The position numbers were made by a program, and so were the translations under genes. A stretch of 64,000 nt of DNA from JAQBXX01 sp947085325 (GTDB lineage Bacteria > Pseudomonadota > Gammaproteobacteria > SURF-13), in contig CAMTVY010000010.1 in assembly GCA_947085325.1 (NCBI GenBank), positions 62,001-126,000 of the forward strand. The letters are read 5' to 3'. Positions 42,572 to 50,079 of the stretch are shown one piece after another; position 1 is the first letter of the stretch; the number at the start of each line of letters is the position of its first letter. Under the pieces are notes generated by a model. The model had not been told where the DNA came from, searched no databases, and was given only the letters and a program-made list of their open reading frames with translations.

Positions 42572-42889
42572 ATGTACGCGGTGATTAAGACTGGCGGCAA
42601 GCAGTACCGGGTAGCCGAGGGTGAGACGGTGCGCGTGGAGTTGCTGCCTGCGGAACAGGGCGCTGCGGTCGATTTTGACCAGGTGCTGCTGGTGGGTGAA
42701 GGTTCCGATATTAAAGTCGGCGCGCCCTACGTGGAGGGCGGCAAAGTGACGGCCACCGTGAAGGCCCATGGCCGTGGCGATAAGATCCGTATCATCAAAT
42801 TCCGTCGCCGCAAGCATTATGCCCGTACCCAGGGTCATCGCCAGTCCTATACCGAACTTCAGATTACCGGCATCACCGCAGGTAAGTAG
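42572..42889 (+). CDS. rplU: 50S ribosomal protein L21
   Basis: L21 is a 105-residue 23S rRNA-binding protein of the large subunit. The start at ATG 42572 gives the classical YAVIKTGGKQYRVAEGE; the frame extends 8 codons further upstream without support. An AGGGTG ribosome binding site precedes it. The C-terminal signature FRRRKHYARTQGHRQSYTE is intact. It is co-transcribed with rpmA. Confidence 0.98.
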   Translation: MYAVIKTGGKQYRVAEGETVRVELLPAEQGAAVDFDQVLLVGEGSDIKVGAPYVEGGKVTATVKAHGRGDKIRIIKFRRRKHYARTQGHRQSYTELQITGITAGK

Positions 42890-42910
42890 CCCATTTAAAG
42901 GCAGGCAACC

Positions 42911-43168
42911 ATGGCACACAAAAAAGCTGGCGGCAGTACACGTAACGGCCGCGATTCCCAATCCAAACGCCTCGGCGTCAAGTGCTTCGGCAGCGAGCGC
43001 GTGGTTGCGGGCAATATCATCGTGCGGCAGCGTGGCACGGCCTATCACCCCGGTGTCAATGTCCGGTTGGGCAAGGATCACACACTGTTTGCCATCGCCG
43101 ATGGTTTGGTGAAGTTTGAAGTCAAAGGCCCGCTCAGCCGCCGTTTTGTAAGCGTGGTGGCAGGCTGA
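42911..43168 (+). CDS. rpmA: 50S ribosomal protein L27
   Basis: L27 is an 85-residue large-subunit protein whose N-terminus reaches the peptidyl-transferase centre. The sequence AHKKAGGSTRNGRDSQSKRL is the universal L27 N-terminus, and no Firmicutes-type cleaved extension is present. It lies 21 bp after rplU and is followed by a strong terminator. obgE, which often comes next in gammaproteobacteria, is not here. Confidence 0.98.
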   Translation: MAHKKAGGSTRNGRDSQSKRLGVKCFGSERVVAGNIIVRQRGTAYHPGVNVRLGKDHTLFAIADGLVKFEVKGPLSRRFVSVVAG

Positions 43169-43201
43169 ACCCAGCCCTGCACCCTTACTGAATAGCGAAA
43201 A

Positions 43202-43226
43202 AGCCCCGCTTGCGGGGCTTTTTTTT
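43202..43226 (+). terminator. Rho-independent terminator of rplU-rpmA
   Basis: AGCCCCG and CGGGGCT form a 7-bp GC-rich stem with a 4-nt loop, followed by eight T residues. It sits 34 bp after the rpmA stop. Confidence 0.92.
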
Positions 43227-43342
43227 GTGCCGTCGCAGCAACCTGCGCGTAGCGTGGTCGGGCATTTCCCTGTTCGTGTTTTGCTGCCCTACAGGCGGGG
43301 GAACCCTGCGTACGCCGTGCGGGAACAGCTATCGAGTTCCTG

Positions 43343-43348
43343 TATAAT
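43343..43348 (+). promoter_or_regulatory. -10 element for tRNA-Leu/tig
   Basis: A perfect TATAAT preceded by TG lies 18 bp before the tRNA-Leu gene. No convincing -35 box is found at the usual distance. Confidence 0.4.
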
Positions 43349-43365
43349 ATGGCTTAATCAAGATT

Positions 43366-43447
43366 GCGAAAGTGGCGAAATTGGTAGACGCGCTGGCTTT
43401 AGGTGCCAGTGGGGCAACCCGTGAGAGTTCAAGTCTCTCCTTTCGCA
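43366..43447 (+). tRNA. tRNA-Leu (anticodon TAG)
   Basis: The gene has acceptor GCGAAAG paired with CTTTCGC, a D-arm with AAATTGGTAGAC, anticodon arm CTGGC-TTTAGGT-GCCAG (anticodon TAG, codon CUA) and a class-II variable arm (TGGGGCAACCCG). The bases after the discriminator are CAA, so CCA is not encoded. It lies 47 bp upstream of tig on the same strand. Confidence 0.95.
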
Positions 43448-43494
43448 CAAAGCCTGCCAGTGCAGGCGCCCATCAGCCGTGAGGAATATTGACG

Positions 43495-44811
43495 ATGCAC
43501 GTATCGATTGAAACTACCGCCGGGCTTGAGCGTCGGATGACTGTCGAACTCCCTGAAGAGAGGGTGACACAGGCCCTCCAGACCCGGCTCAAGAAGCTTG
43601 CCCGCACCGTCCGTCTGGACGGCTTCCGGGTGGGTAAGGTGCCGTTCAAGGTGGTAGAGAAAAAGTTTGGCAAACAGGTGCTGGGCGAGGTGCTGGGCGA
43701 TCTGATGCAGCAGAGTTTCGAGGAGGCTGTGGAACAAAACAGCCTGCGGCCGGCGGGAGGGCCACGTATCGAAGCCCGCACTGCAAGCGAGGGCCAGGGG
43801 CTGGCCTACAGCGCGACGTTTGAAGTGTACCCCGAGATTGCCTGGGGTTCATTCCGTGCGCTGAAGGTGACGCAGCCGGAGGCCAGCATTACCGAAGATG
43901 ACATCGACACCATGCTGGAGACGTTACGCAAACAGCGCCGCAGCTGGAACAAGGTTGAGCGCGGAGCCATCCAGGGCGACCAGTTGCAGGTGACCTTTAC
44001 CACGCGCATAGACGGCGGCGAGCCGCAGGGTGACCCCAACAGGGAGCACGCCTTTATGGTGGGTTCCAATGCCCCGGAGTTTGACCAGCAGTTGCTGGGT
44101 GCGGAGGCCGGGCAGACCATCACCGTCAATTACAGTTTCCCGGCCGATTACCAGTCCCCCGACCTAGCAGGCAAGCCGGTGGAGTATACCCTGCAGGTGC
44201 TTTCGGTTTCCGAGCCTGAGCTGCCGGCTTTGGACGAAGACTTCGTGCGTTCATTCGGGGTGGAAGATGGCACGCTGGAGGCCCTGCGGCGTGAAGCGCG
44301 CAACAATATGCAGCGCGAGCTGGATCAGGCCATCCGCACCAGGACCAAGCAGCACTTGATGGAGGCCATGCTGACGGCGTATCCGATTGAGATACCCAAG
44401 GCGCTGTTAGAGCGCGAGATCGATCAGCTGCAGGCGCAGGCGCGCAGCCAGGTTGGCGTTCAGGGCGGGGGTGCGCATGCCGCAGAACGGCCGCGCGCCG
44501 AGTACGCCGCCGCCGCCCGCCGCCGGGTGACCCTGGGGCTGTTGTTCAGCGAGGTAGCGCTACGCGAGAACATCAAGCCCGAGCCGGGCCGTGTGCGCGG
44601 CCTGGTTGAAGGTATTGCCGCCACCTACCAGAAACCGGATGAGGTGGTAAACTGGTACTATCAGAATCCTGATGAACTGGCGCGTATCGAATCGCTGGCG
44701 CTGGAGGATCAGGTGGCGGACTGGCTGTTGGCGCAGGTCGATGCCAGCGCAGCGCCCACAACATTTTCCGCTCTGCTGAATCCGGGCAGTGTCCAACCGG
44801 CTAAAGGATAG
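43495..44811 (+). CDS. tig: Trigger factor
   Basis: Trigger factor is the ribosome-bound chaperone and prolyl isomerase that meets nascent chains. The 438-residue protein has the ribosome-binding signature GFRVGKVPF near residue 42, a central FKBP-like domain (about residues 150-240) and a helical C-terminal arm domain. The ATG at 43495 follows GAGGA at 9-bp spacing, so I prefer it to the TTG at 43489. It starts the conserved tig-clpP-clpX-lon block. Confidence 0.96.
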   Translation: MHVSIETTAGLERRMTVELPEERVTQALQTRLKKLARTVRLDGFRVGKVPFKVVEKKFGKQVLGEVLGDLMQQSFEEAVEQNSLRPAGGPRIEARTASEGQGLAYSATFEVYPEIAWGSFRALKVTQPEASITEDDIDTMLETLRKQRRSWNKVERGAIQGDQLQVTFTTRIDGGEPQGDPNREHAFMVGSNAPEFDQQLLGAEAGQTITVNYSFPADYQSPDLAGKPVEYTLQVLSVSEPELPALDEDFVRSFGVEDGTLEALRREARNNMQRELDQAIRTRTKQHLMEAMLTAYPIEIPKALLEREIDQLQAQARSQVGVQGGGAHAAERPRAEYAAAARRRVTLGLLFSEVALRENIKPEPGRVRGLVEGIAATYQKPDEVVNWYYQNPDELARIESLALEDQVADWLLAQVDASAAPTTFSALLNPGSVQPAKG

Positions 44812-44818
44812 GGGCGCG

Positions 44819-45460
44819 ATGACCGATACTTACACTGGCAACGGAGCAGATTCAGTGATCAACCTTAACCTCGTGCCCATGGTAGTAGAACAATCGCCAC
44901 GGGGCGAGCGTGCCTACGATATCTACTCGCGCCTGCTCAAGGAGCGTGTGATTTTCTTGGTGGGCCCGGTCGAAGACCACAGCGCCAACCTGATCGTAGC
45001 GCAAATGCTATTTCTGGAGTCGGAGAATCCCGACAAAGATATTCACCTCTACATCAACTCACCGGGTGGAGTGGTAAGCGCGGGGCTGTCGATATACGAC
45101 ACCATGCAGTTTATCAAGCCGGATGTGAGCACCATGTGTATCGGCCAGGCGGCGTCTATGGGTGCACTGTTGCTTGCGGGCGGCGCCAAGGGTAAGCGTT
45201 ATTGCCTGCCGCACTCGCGTCTCATGATTCACCAGCCACTGGGCGGATTCCAGGGCCAGGCCACTGATATAGACATACACGCACGCGAGATATTGGCGGT
45301 GCGTGAGCGCCTGAACCGGATTCTGGAGAAACACACCGGCCAGTCGCTGGAAAAGGTGCAGCGCGACACCGATCGCGATAATTTTATGGACGGCCAGGCG
45401 GCAGTGAAGTATGGTTTGATTGACTCTGTGCTGACAGAGCGCGAGGTCAAGAAGGCTTGA
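44819..45460 (+). CDS. clpP: ATP-dependent Clp protease proteolytic subunit
   Basis: ClpP forms the tetradecameric protease barrel used by ClpX and ClpA. The 213-residue protein, started at the ATG after AGGGG, has catalytic Ser113 in GQAASMGALLL, His (~138) in RLMIHQPLGG and Asp (~187) in RDTDRDNFM. It begins 7 bases after tig and is followed by clpX after 25 bp. Confidence 0.98.
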   Translation: MTDTYTGNGADSVINLNLVPMVVEQSPRGERAYDIYSRLLKERVIFLVGPVEDHSANLIVAQMLFLESENPDKDIHLYINSPGGVVSAGLSIYDTMQFIKPDVSTMCIGQAASMGALLLAGGAKGKRYCLPHSRLMIHQPLGGFQGQATDIDIHAREILAVRERLNRILEKHTGQSLEKVQRDTDRDNFMDGQAAVKYGLIDSVLTEREVKKA

Positions 45461-45485
45461 GCAACCAGTATGTGCGAGGCGAGCG

Positions 45486-46763
45486 ATGATCGACGATAAA
45501 CACGGCAAGAGTGGCAGTGGTGACAAGCTGTTGTATTGCTCATTCTGCGGCAAGAGCCAGCACGAAGTGCGCAAGCTCATCGCCGGCCCTTCGGTGTATG
45601 TCTGCGATGAGTGTGTCGAGCTGTGCAACGACATTATCCGTGAGGAAGTGCGGGAGAAGTCCACGCTCGCCAAGGGCAAGCTGCCCACGCCCCACGAGAT
45701 CAAGAATATCCTGGACGACTATGTGGTCGGTCAGACGTACGCCAAGAAGGTGCTGTCGGTCGCAGTCTATAACCACTACAAGCGGCTTGAGGTCGGGCAA
45801 AAGAAGGGAGATGTCGAGCTGACCAAGAGTAACATCCTGCTGGTGGGCCCCACAGGCTCCGGCAAGACCCTGCTCGCCGAGACGCTGGCGCGGCTGCTGA
45901 ATGTGCCCTTCGCCATTGCCGATGCCACCACCCTGACGGAGGCCGGCTATGTCGGCGAGGATGTGGAGAACATCGTGCAGAAGCTTTTGCAAAAGGCCGA
46001 GTACGATGTGGAGAAGGCGCAGACCGGCATAGTCTACATTGATGAAATCGACAAGATTTCGCGCAAGTCCGACAATCCCTCCATCACCCGTGACGTATCC
46101 GGCGAAGGTGTGCAGCAGGCGCTGCTCAAGCTGATTGAAGGCACCATCGCCTCGGTGCCGCCGCAGGGCGGGCGCAAGCATCCGCAGCAGGAGTTCCTGC
46201 AGGTCAACACCGCGAATATCCTGTTCATCTGTGGCGGCGCGTTTTCCGGGCTGGAAAAAATCATTCGCGACCGCTCTGAGCGGGGCGGCATTGGTTTCTC
46301 CGCCGAGGTCAGGAGCAAGGACGACAAAAAGAGTATGAGCGAGATACTGCACTCCGTCGAGCCCGAAGACCTGATCCGCTATGGCCTCATCCCCGAGTTT
46401 GTCGGGCGTCTGCCGGTAGTGGCGACACTGGAGGAGCTGGACGAAGAGGCCTTGATGCGTATTCTTACCGAGCCTAAAAATGCCATCGTCAAGCAATTCA
46501 CAAAATTGTTTGAAATGGAGGGCAGTCAGCTCGAGTTTCGCGAGGACGGGTTGCTGGCAGTGGCGCGCAAGGCGCTGGAGCGCAAGACCGGCGCACGCGG
46601 CCTGCGCTCCATACTTGAGCGTGTGCTGCTTGATACCATGTACACCCTGCCGTCCATGAGCCAGGTGAGCAAAGTGGTAGTCGATGCCGGCGTGATCAAT
46701 GGGCAGAACGAACCGCTCATGATCTATGAGGGCAGCGAGCAGCAGCGCGCGGCGCCGCACTGA
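45486..46763 (+). CDS. clpX: ATP-dependent Clp protease ATP-binding subunit ClpX
   Basis: ClpX unfolds tagged substrates and feeds them to ClpP. The 425-residue protein has the N-terminal four-cysteine zinc-binding domain (CSFCGKSQHE and CDECVELC), Walker A GPTGSGKT near residue 120, Walker B in VYIDEIDKI, and pore-loop and sensor segments typical of the family. It matches the usual 424 residues almost exactly. A putative heat-shock promoter for lon follows. Confidence 0.98.
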   Translation: MIDDKHGKSGSGDKLLYCSFCGKSQHEVRKLIAGPSVYVCDECVELCNDIIREEVREKSTLAKGKLPTPHEIKNILDDYVVGQTYAKKVLSVAVYNHYKRLEVGQKKGDVELTKSNILLVGPTGSGKTLLAETLARLLNVPFAIADATTLTEAGYVGEDVENIVQKLLQKAEYDVEKAQTGIVYIDEIDKISRKSDNPSITRDVSGEGVQQALLKLIEGTIASVPPQGGRKHPQQEFLQVNTANILFICGGAFSGLEKIIRDRSERGGIGFSAEVRSKDDKKSMSEILHSVEPEDLIRYGLIPEFVGRLPVVATLEELDEEALMRILTEPKNAIVKQFTKLFEMEGSQLEFREDGLLAVARKALERKTGARGLRSILERVLLDTMYTLPSMSQVSKVVVDAGVINGQNEPLMIYEGSEQQRAAPH

Positions 46764-46773
46764 GACGCGGGGC

Positions 46774-46802
46774 TTGAATTATCGGGATGCGGCCCGCATC
46801 TC
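46774..46802 (+). promoter_or_regulatory. Sigma32-like heat-shock promoter upstream of lon
   Basis: CTTGAA (46774-46779) and CCGCATCT (46795-46802) are 15 bp apart, close to the sigma32 consensus CTTGAA and CCCCATNT. lon is a classical sigma32 regulon gene in E. coli. The start would be about 60 nt before the lon ATG. Confidence 0.5.
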
Positions 46803-46869
46803 GATGGCAGGACAACACTTTCAATACTGAAGGCGCAGGGCTGCGGCCCGGGTGTCAGGAACTACCGCT

Positions 46870-49302
46870 ATGCCGTCTGAATCCACCGACCTGACTGCGC
46901 CCGCCCCCACGCCTACCGTGGTACCTGTGTTGCCGCTGCGCGATGTGGTGGTGTACCCGCATATGGTCATCCCGCTGTTTGTCGGTCGTGCCAAATCCAT
47001 CAAGGCGCTGGAGGCCGCGATGGCAGGCAACAAACATGTTCTGCTCGCCGCCCAAAAGAGCGCCGCGCTGGACGAGCCTCAGAGCAGCGATATCTACGAG
47101 ATCGGCACGCTCTCCAGCATCCTGCAGTTACTCAAACTTCCTGACGGTACAGTACGCGTGCTGGTGGAGGGCGGCGAGCGGGCGCGCATACTGCACTTCC
47201 TCGACAGTGAAGACTACTTTACGGCGCAGGTCGCCACGGCCCCCACCACGCCGAAGGATGAACGTGAGACCGAGGTGCTCGCGCGCTCGCTGCTCGACCA
47301 GTTCGACCAGTATGTGAAGCTTAACAAGAAGGTTCCTCCGGAGATCATGTCATCGCTGGCCGGCATTGACGATCCGGGCCGTTTGGCGGACACGGTGGCC
47401 GCGCACATGACGCTGCGTCTGGAGGAAAAGCAGAACATTCTGGAGATGGTTGAGCCGCGCGCACGGCTTGAGCACCTGATCGGTCTGCTTGAACGTGAAC
47501 TCGATCTGCTGCAGGTGGAGAAGCGCATCCGTGGGCGCGTCAAACGCCAGATGGAAAAGAACCAGCGCGAGTACTATCTCAATGAACAGATGAAGGCGAT
47601 CCAGAAAGAGCTGGGTGACCTCGACGAGGCTCCGAACGAGCTGGAAGAGCTGGCCAGGAAGATCAAGAAATCCGGCATGCCCAAAGAGGCGCGCAACAAG
47701 GCCACGGCGGAGCTCAGCAAGCTCAAGATGATGTCACCGATGTCAGCCGAGGCGACCGTGGTACGTAACTACCTCGACTGGCTGGTCAACGTGCCGTGGA
47801 AAAAACAGAGCAAGACCAGCCATGACCTGGCGCTTGCCGAAGAGGTGCTGGAGGCCGATCACTATGGCCTGGAGAAGGTCAAGGAACGCATCCTGGAGTA
47901 CCTTGCCGTGCAGCAGCGTGTCAACAAGCTGAAAGGCCCGATTCTCTGCCTGGTGGGCCCACCCGGTGTAGGCAAGACCTCGCTGGGGCGCTCGCTCGCA
48001 CGCGCTACCAACCGCAAGTTTGTGCGCATGTCACTGGGCGGCATGCGTGATGAGGCTGAAGTACGCGGCCACCGCCGCACCTATATCGGCTCCATGCCAG
48101 GCAAGATCATCCAGAATCTGGCCAAGGTAGGAACACGTAATCCATTGTTTTTGCTGGATGAAATAGACAAAATGGCGATGGATTTCCGTGGCGATCCGGC
48201 ATCTGCCCTGCTCGAGGTGCTCGACCCGGAGCAAAACCATTCTTTCAACGATCACTACCTGGAGGTCGATTATGACCTGTCCAGCGTGATGTTCGTGGCT
48301 ACGGCCAACACCCTCAACATACCTGCGCCGCTGCTCGACCGTATGGAAGTGATACGCCTCTCGGGTTATACCGAAGACGAGAAGATCAACATTGCGCAGC
48401 GTTACCTGATTCCAAAACAGATCAGCAACAATGGCTTGAAGGGTAAGGAGATAGCATTCAACGAGGCGGCGGTGCGCGACATCATCCGTTACCACACCCG
48501 TGAGGCGGGGGTGCGTAATCTGGAGCGCGAAATATCCAAGGTGTGCCGCAAGGTCGTGAAGGAAATTTTACTCAAGCCGGGCAAGCATCGTGCCGTGATC
48601 GGTGTGCGTAATCTGGAGAAGTATCTCGGTGTCCGTCGCTTCCGCTTTGGACGGGCAGAAGAGCGCGACCAGATCGGCCAGGTCACGGGGCTCGCCTGGA
48701 CCGAGGTGGGCGGCGAATTACTCACGATTGAAGCGGCTGTGCTGAGCGGCAAGGGCAATATTATTCGCACGGGCCAGCTCGGCGATGTCATGAAAGAATC
48801 TATTGAGGCAGCACGGACAGTAGTGCGTAACCGGGCAGCGGTACTGGGCATCGGGGGCGATGTGTTTGAAAAGAGTGATATTCACATCCATGTGCCTGAA
48901 GGCGCGACGCCCAAGGATGGCCCCAGCGCGGGTGTCGGTATGTGCACCGCACTGGTTTCCGCGCTGACACAGATTCCGGTACGTGCCGATGTGGCAATGA
49001 CCGGCGAAATTACCCTGCGCGGAGAAGTATTGCCGATCGGCGGGCTCAAGGAAAAGCTGCTGGCTGCACACCGTGGCGGTATTACAACAGTCATCATCCC
49101 CGAAGAAAATCGCCGGGATTTGACTGAAATCTCCAAAGATGTGTTGCAGCGGTTGAATGTTCGCCCGGTACGCTGGATTGACGAAGTGTTGAATATTGCA
49201 TTGCAATACAAGCCTGAACCATTGCCGGAGAAACCCGCAACAGCGGTGAAGCAAGACAGCTCAGCCGAGAACAAAGAAGGCAGCAGTCTCACCAAGCACT
49301 GA
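46870..49302 (+). CDS. lon: Lon ATP-dependent protease
   Basis: Lon degrades misfolded and regulatory proteins in the cytoplasm. The ~810-residue protein contains the LON substrate domain (residues ~15-210), the AAA+ domain with Walker A GPPGVGKT (363-370) and Walker B in LFLLDEIDKM, and the Ser-Lys protease domain with Ser686 in KDGPSAGVGM and Lys729 in GGLKEKLLAA. The frame opens at GTG 46852, but ATG 46870 has AGGA at 9-bp spacing. Context clpX-lon-hupB is standard. Confidence 0.98.
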   Translation: MPSESTDLTAPAPTPTVVPVLPLRDVVVYPHMVIPLFVGRAKSIKALEAAMAGNKHVLLAAQKSAALDEPQSSDIYEIGTLSSILQLLKLPDGTVRVLVEGGERARILHFLDSEDYFTAQVATAPTTPKDERETEVLARSLLDQFDQYVKLNKKVPPEIMSSLAGIDDPGRLADTVAAHMTLRLEEKQNILEMVEPRARLEHLIGLLERELDLLQVEKRIRGRVKRQMEKNQREYYLNEQMKAIQKELGDLDEAPNELEELARKIKKSGMPKEARNKATAELSKLKMMSPMSAEATVVRNYLDWLVNVPWKKQSKTSHDLALAEEVLEADHYGLEKVKERILEYLAVQQRVNKLKGPILCLVGPPGVGKTSLGRSLARATNRKFVRMSLGGMRDEAEVRGHRRTYIGSMPGKIIQNLAKVGTRNPLFLLDEIDKMAMDFRGDPASALLEVLDPEQNHSFNDHYLEVDYDLSSVMFVATANTLNIPAPLLDRMEVIRLSGYTEDEKINIAQRYLIPKQISNNGLKGKEIAFNEAAVRDIIRYHTREAGVRNLEREISKVCRKVVKEILLKPGKHRAVIGVRNLEKYLGVRRFRFGRAEERDQIGQVTGLAWTEVGGELLTIEAAVLSGKGNIIRTGQLGDVMKESIEAARTVVRNRAAVLGIGGDVFEKSDIHIHVPEGATPKDGPSAGVGMCTALVSALTQIPVRADVAMTGEITLRGEVLPIGGLKEKLLAAHRGGITTVIIPEENRRDLTEISKDVLQRLNVRPVRWIDEVLNIALQYKPEPLPEKPATAVKQDSSAENKEGSSLTKH

Positions 49303-49329
49303 TGCACCCCGGGGTACGAGCGTATTTGC

Positions 49330-49359
49330 TTGACACGGCTTTCCGGCAGTTGGTATAAA
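49330..49359 (+). promoter_or_regulatory. Sigma70 promoter of hupB
   Basis: A perfect TTGACA (49330-49335) and TATAAA (49354-49359) are 18 bp apart. The predicted start is about 59 nt before the GTG start of the HU gene. Confidence 0.7.
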
Positions 49360-49424
49360 GGCGCAAGCTGTGATGCAGCCAAAGCATGGGCCATACCATA
49401 TTTAACCAGAGGGGAGATCCATCA

Positions 49425-49697
49425 GTGAATAAATCAGAATTAATCGATGCAGTTGCAGCCTCCGCCGATACCTCCAAGTCTGCTGCTGGCGAAGCGGTAG
49501 ACGCCGTGATCGCCGCGATTACCAAGGCACTGAAAAAAGGTGATCAGGTAGCATTGGTCGGCTTCGGCACTTTCTTGGTGCGTAAGCGCGCAGCGCGCAG
49601 CGGACGTAACCCGCAGACCGGCGCTACCATCAAGATCAAGGCTGCCAAAGTACCTGCGTTCAAGGCTGGCAAAGCCCTCAAGGATGCCGTAAACTAG
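49425..49697 (+). CDS. hupB: Nucleoid protein HU (beta-type)
   Basis: HU is a small DNA-bending dimer. The 90-residue protein begins with GTG (NKSELIDAVAASADTSKS) after GGGGAG and has the DNA-binding arm signature GFGTFLVRKRAARSGRNPQT. Length is exactly that of the HU family. The upstream in-frame ATG at 49386 would give a 13-residue extension that homologues lack. Position between lon and ppiD indicates HupB. Confidence 0.97.
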   Translation: MNKSELIDAVAASADTSKSAAGEAVDAVIAAITKALKKGDQVALVGFGTFLVRKRAARSGRNPQTGATIKIKAAKVPAFKAGKALKDAVN

Positions 49698-49708
49698 GCG
49701 GCTTCCTT

Positions 49709-49784
49709 GGGTGCTTAGCTCAGCTGGGAGAGCGTCGCCTTTACACGGCGAATGTCGGGGGTTCGAACCCCTCAGCACCCACCA
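49709..49784 (+). tRNA. tRNA-Val (anticodon TAC)
   Basis: The 76-nt gene has acceptor GGGTGCT paired with AGCACCC, an anticodon arm CGCC-TTTACAC-GGCG (anticodon TAC), a TTCGAAC T-loop and an encoded CCA. It starts 11 bp after hupB and may be read through from its promoter. Confidence 0.97.
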
Positions 49785-49908
49785 GCACAGCTGGGTATCT
49801 CATAAAAGTTGCGGGACTTGAGTGTCGGCGGGCAAGGCGTTACTGAACAGCAGGTAACGTCAGGCGCATGCCGGAGTAAAGGCCGGGCTTTTCGAGGTGA
49901 CAGCATTA

Positions 49909-49985
49909 GGAGTGGTAGTTCAGCTGGTTAGAATACCGGCCTGTCACGCCGGGGGTCGCGGGTTCGAGTCCCGTCCACTCCGCCA
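49909..49985 (+). tRNA. tRNA-Asp (anticodon GTC)
   Basis: The 77-nt gene has acceptor GGAGTGG paired with CCACTCC, an anticodon loop CTGTCAC (anticodon GTC), a T-loop TTCGAGT, discriminator G and an encoded CCA. A terminator follows 14 bp later. Confidence 0.97.
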
Positions 49986-49998
49986 CTGTATTGTGACG

Positions 49999-50029
49999 AG
50001 AGGGTGCTCTGTCATGGGCGCCCTCTTTT
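49999..50029 (+). terminator. Rho-independent terminator after tRNA-Asp
   Basis: AGAGGGTGC (49999-50007) pairs with GCGCCCTCT (50018-50026), nine pairs with one G-U, followed by a short T-run (TTTTGATTTT). Confidence 0.8.
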
Positions 50030-50079
50030 GATTTTCAGGGTCACTGCAGAATTCTTACTTTTATCGGTAGAATCGTCTA

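Noticed and set aside
45540..46760. A 406-codon minus-strand open frame over clpX
   Set aside because: It mirrors clpX exactly and carries no recognisable domain. clpX is intact and in the expected context.
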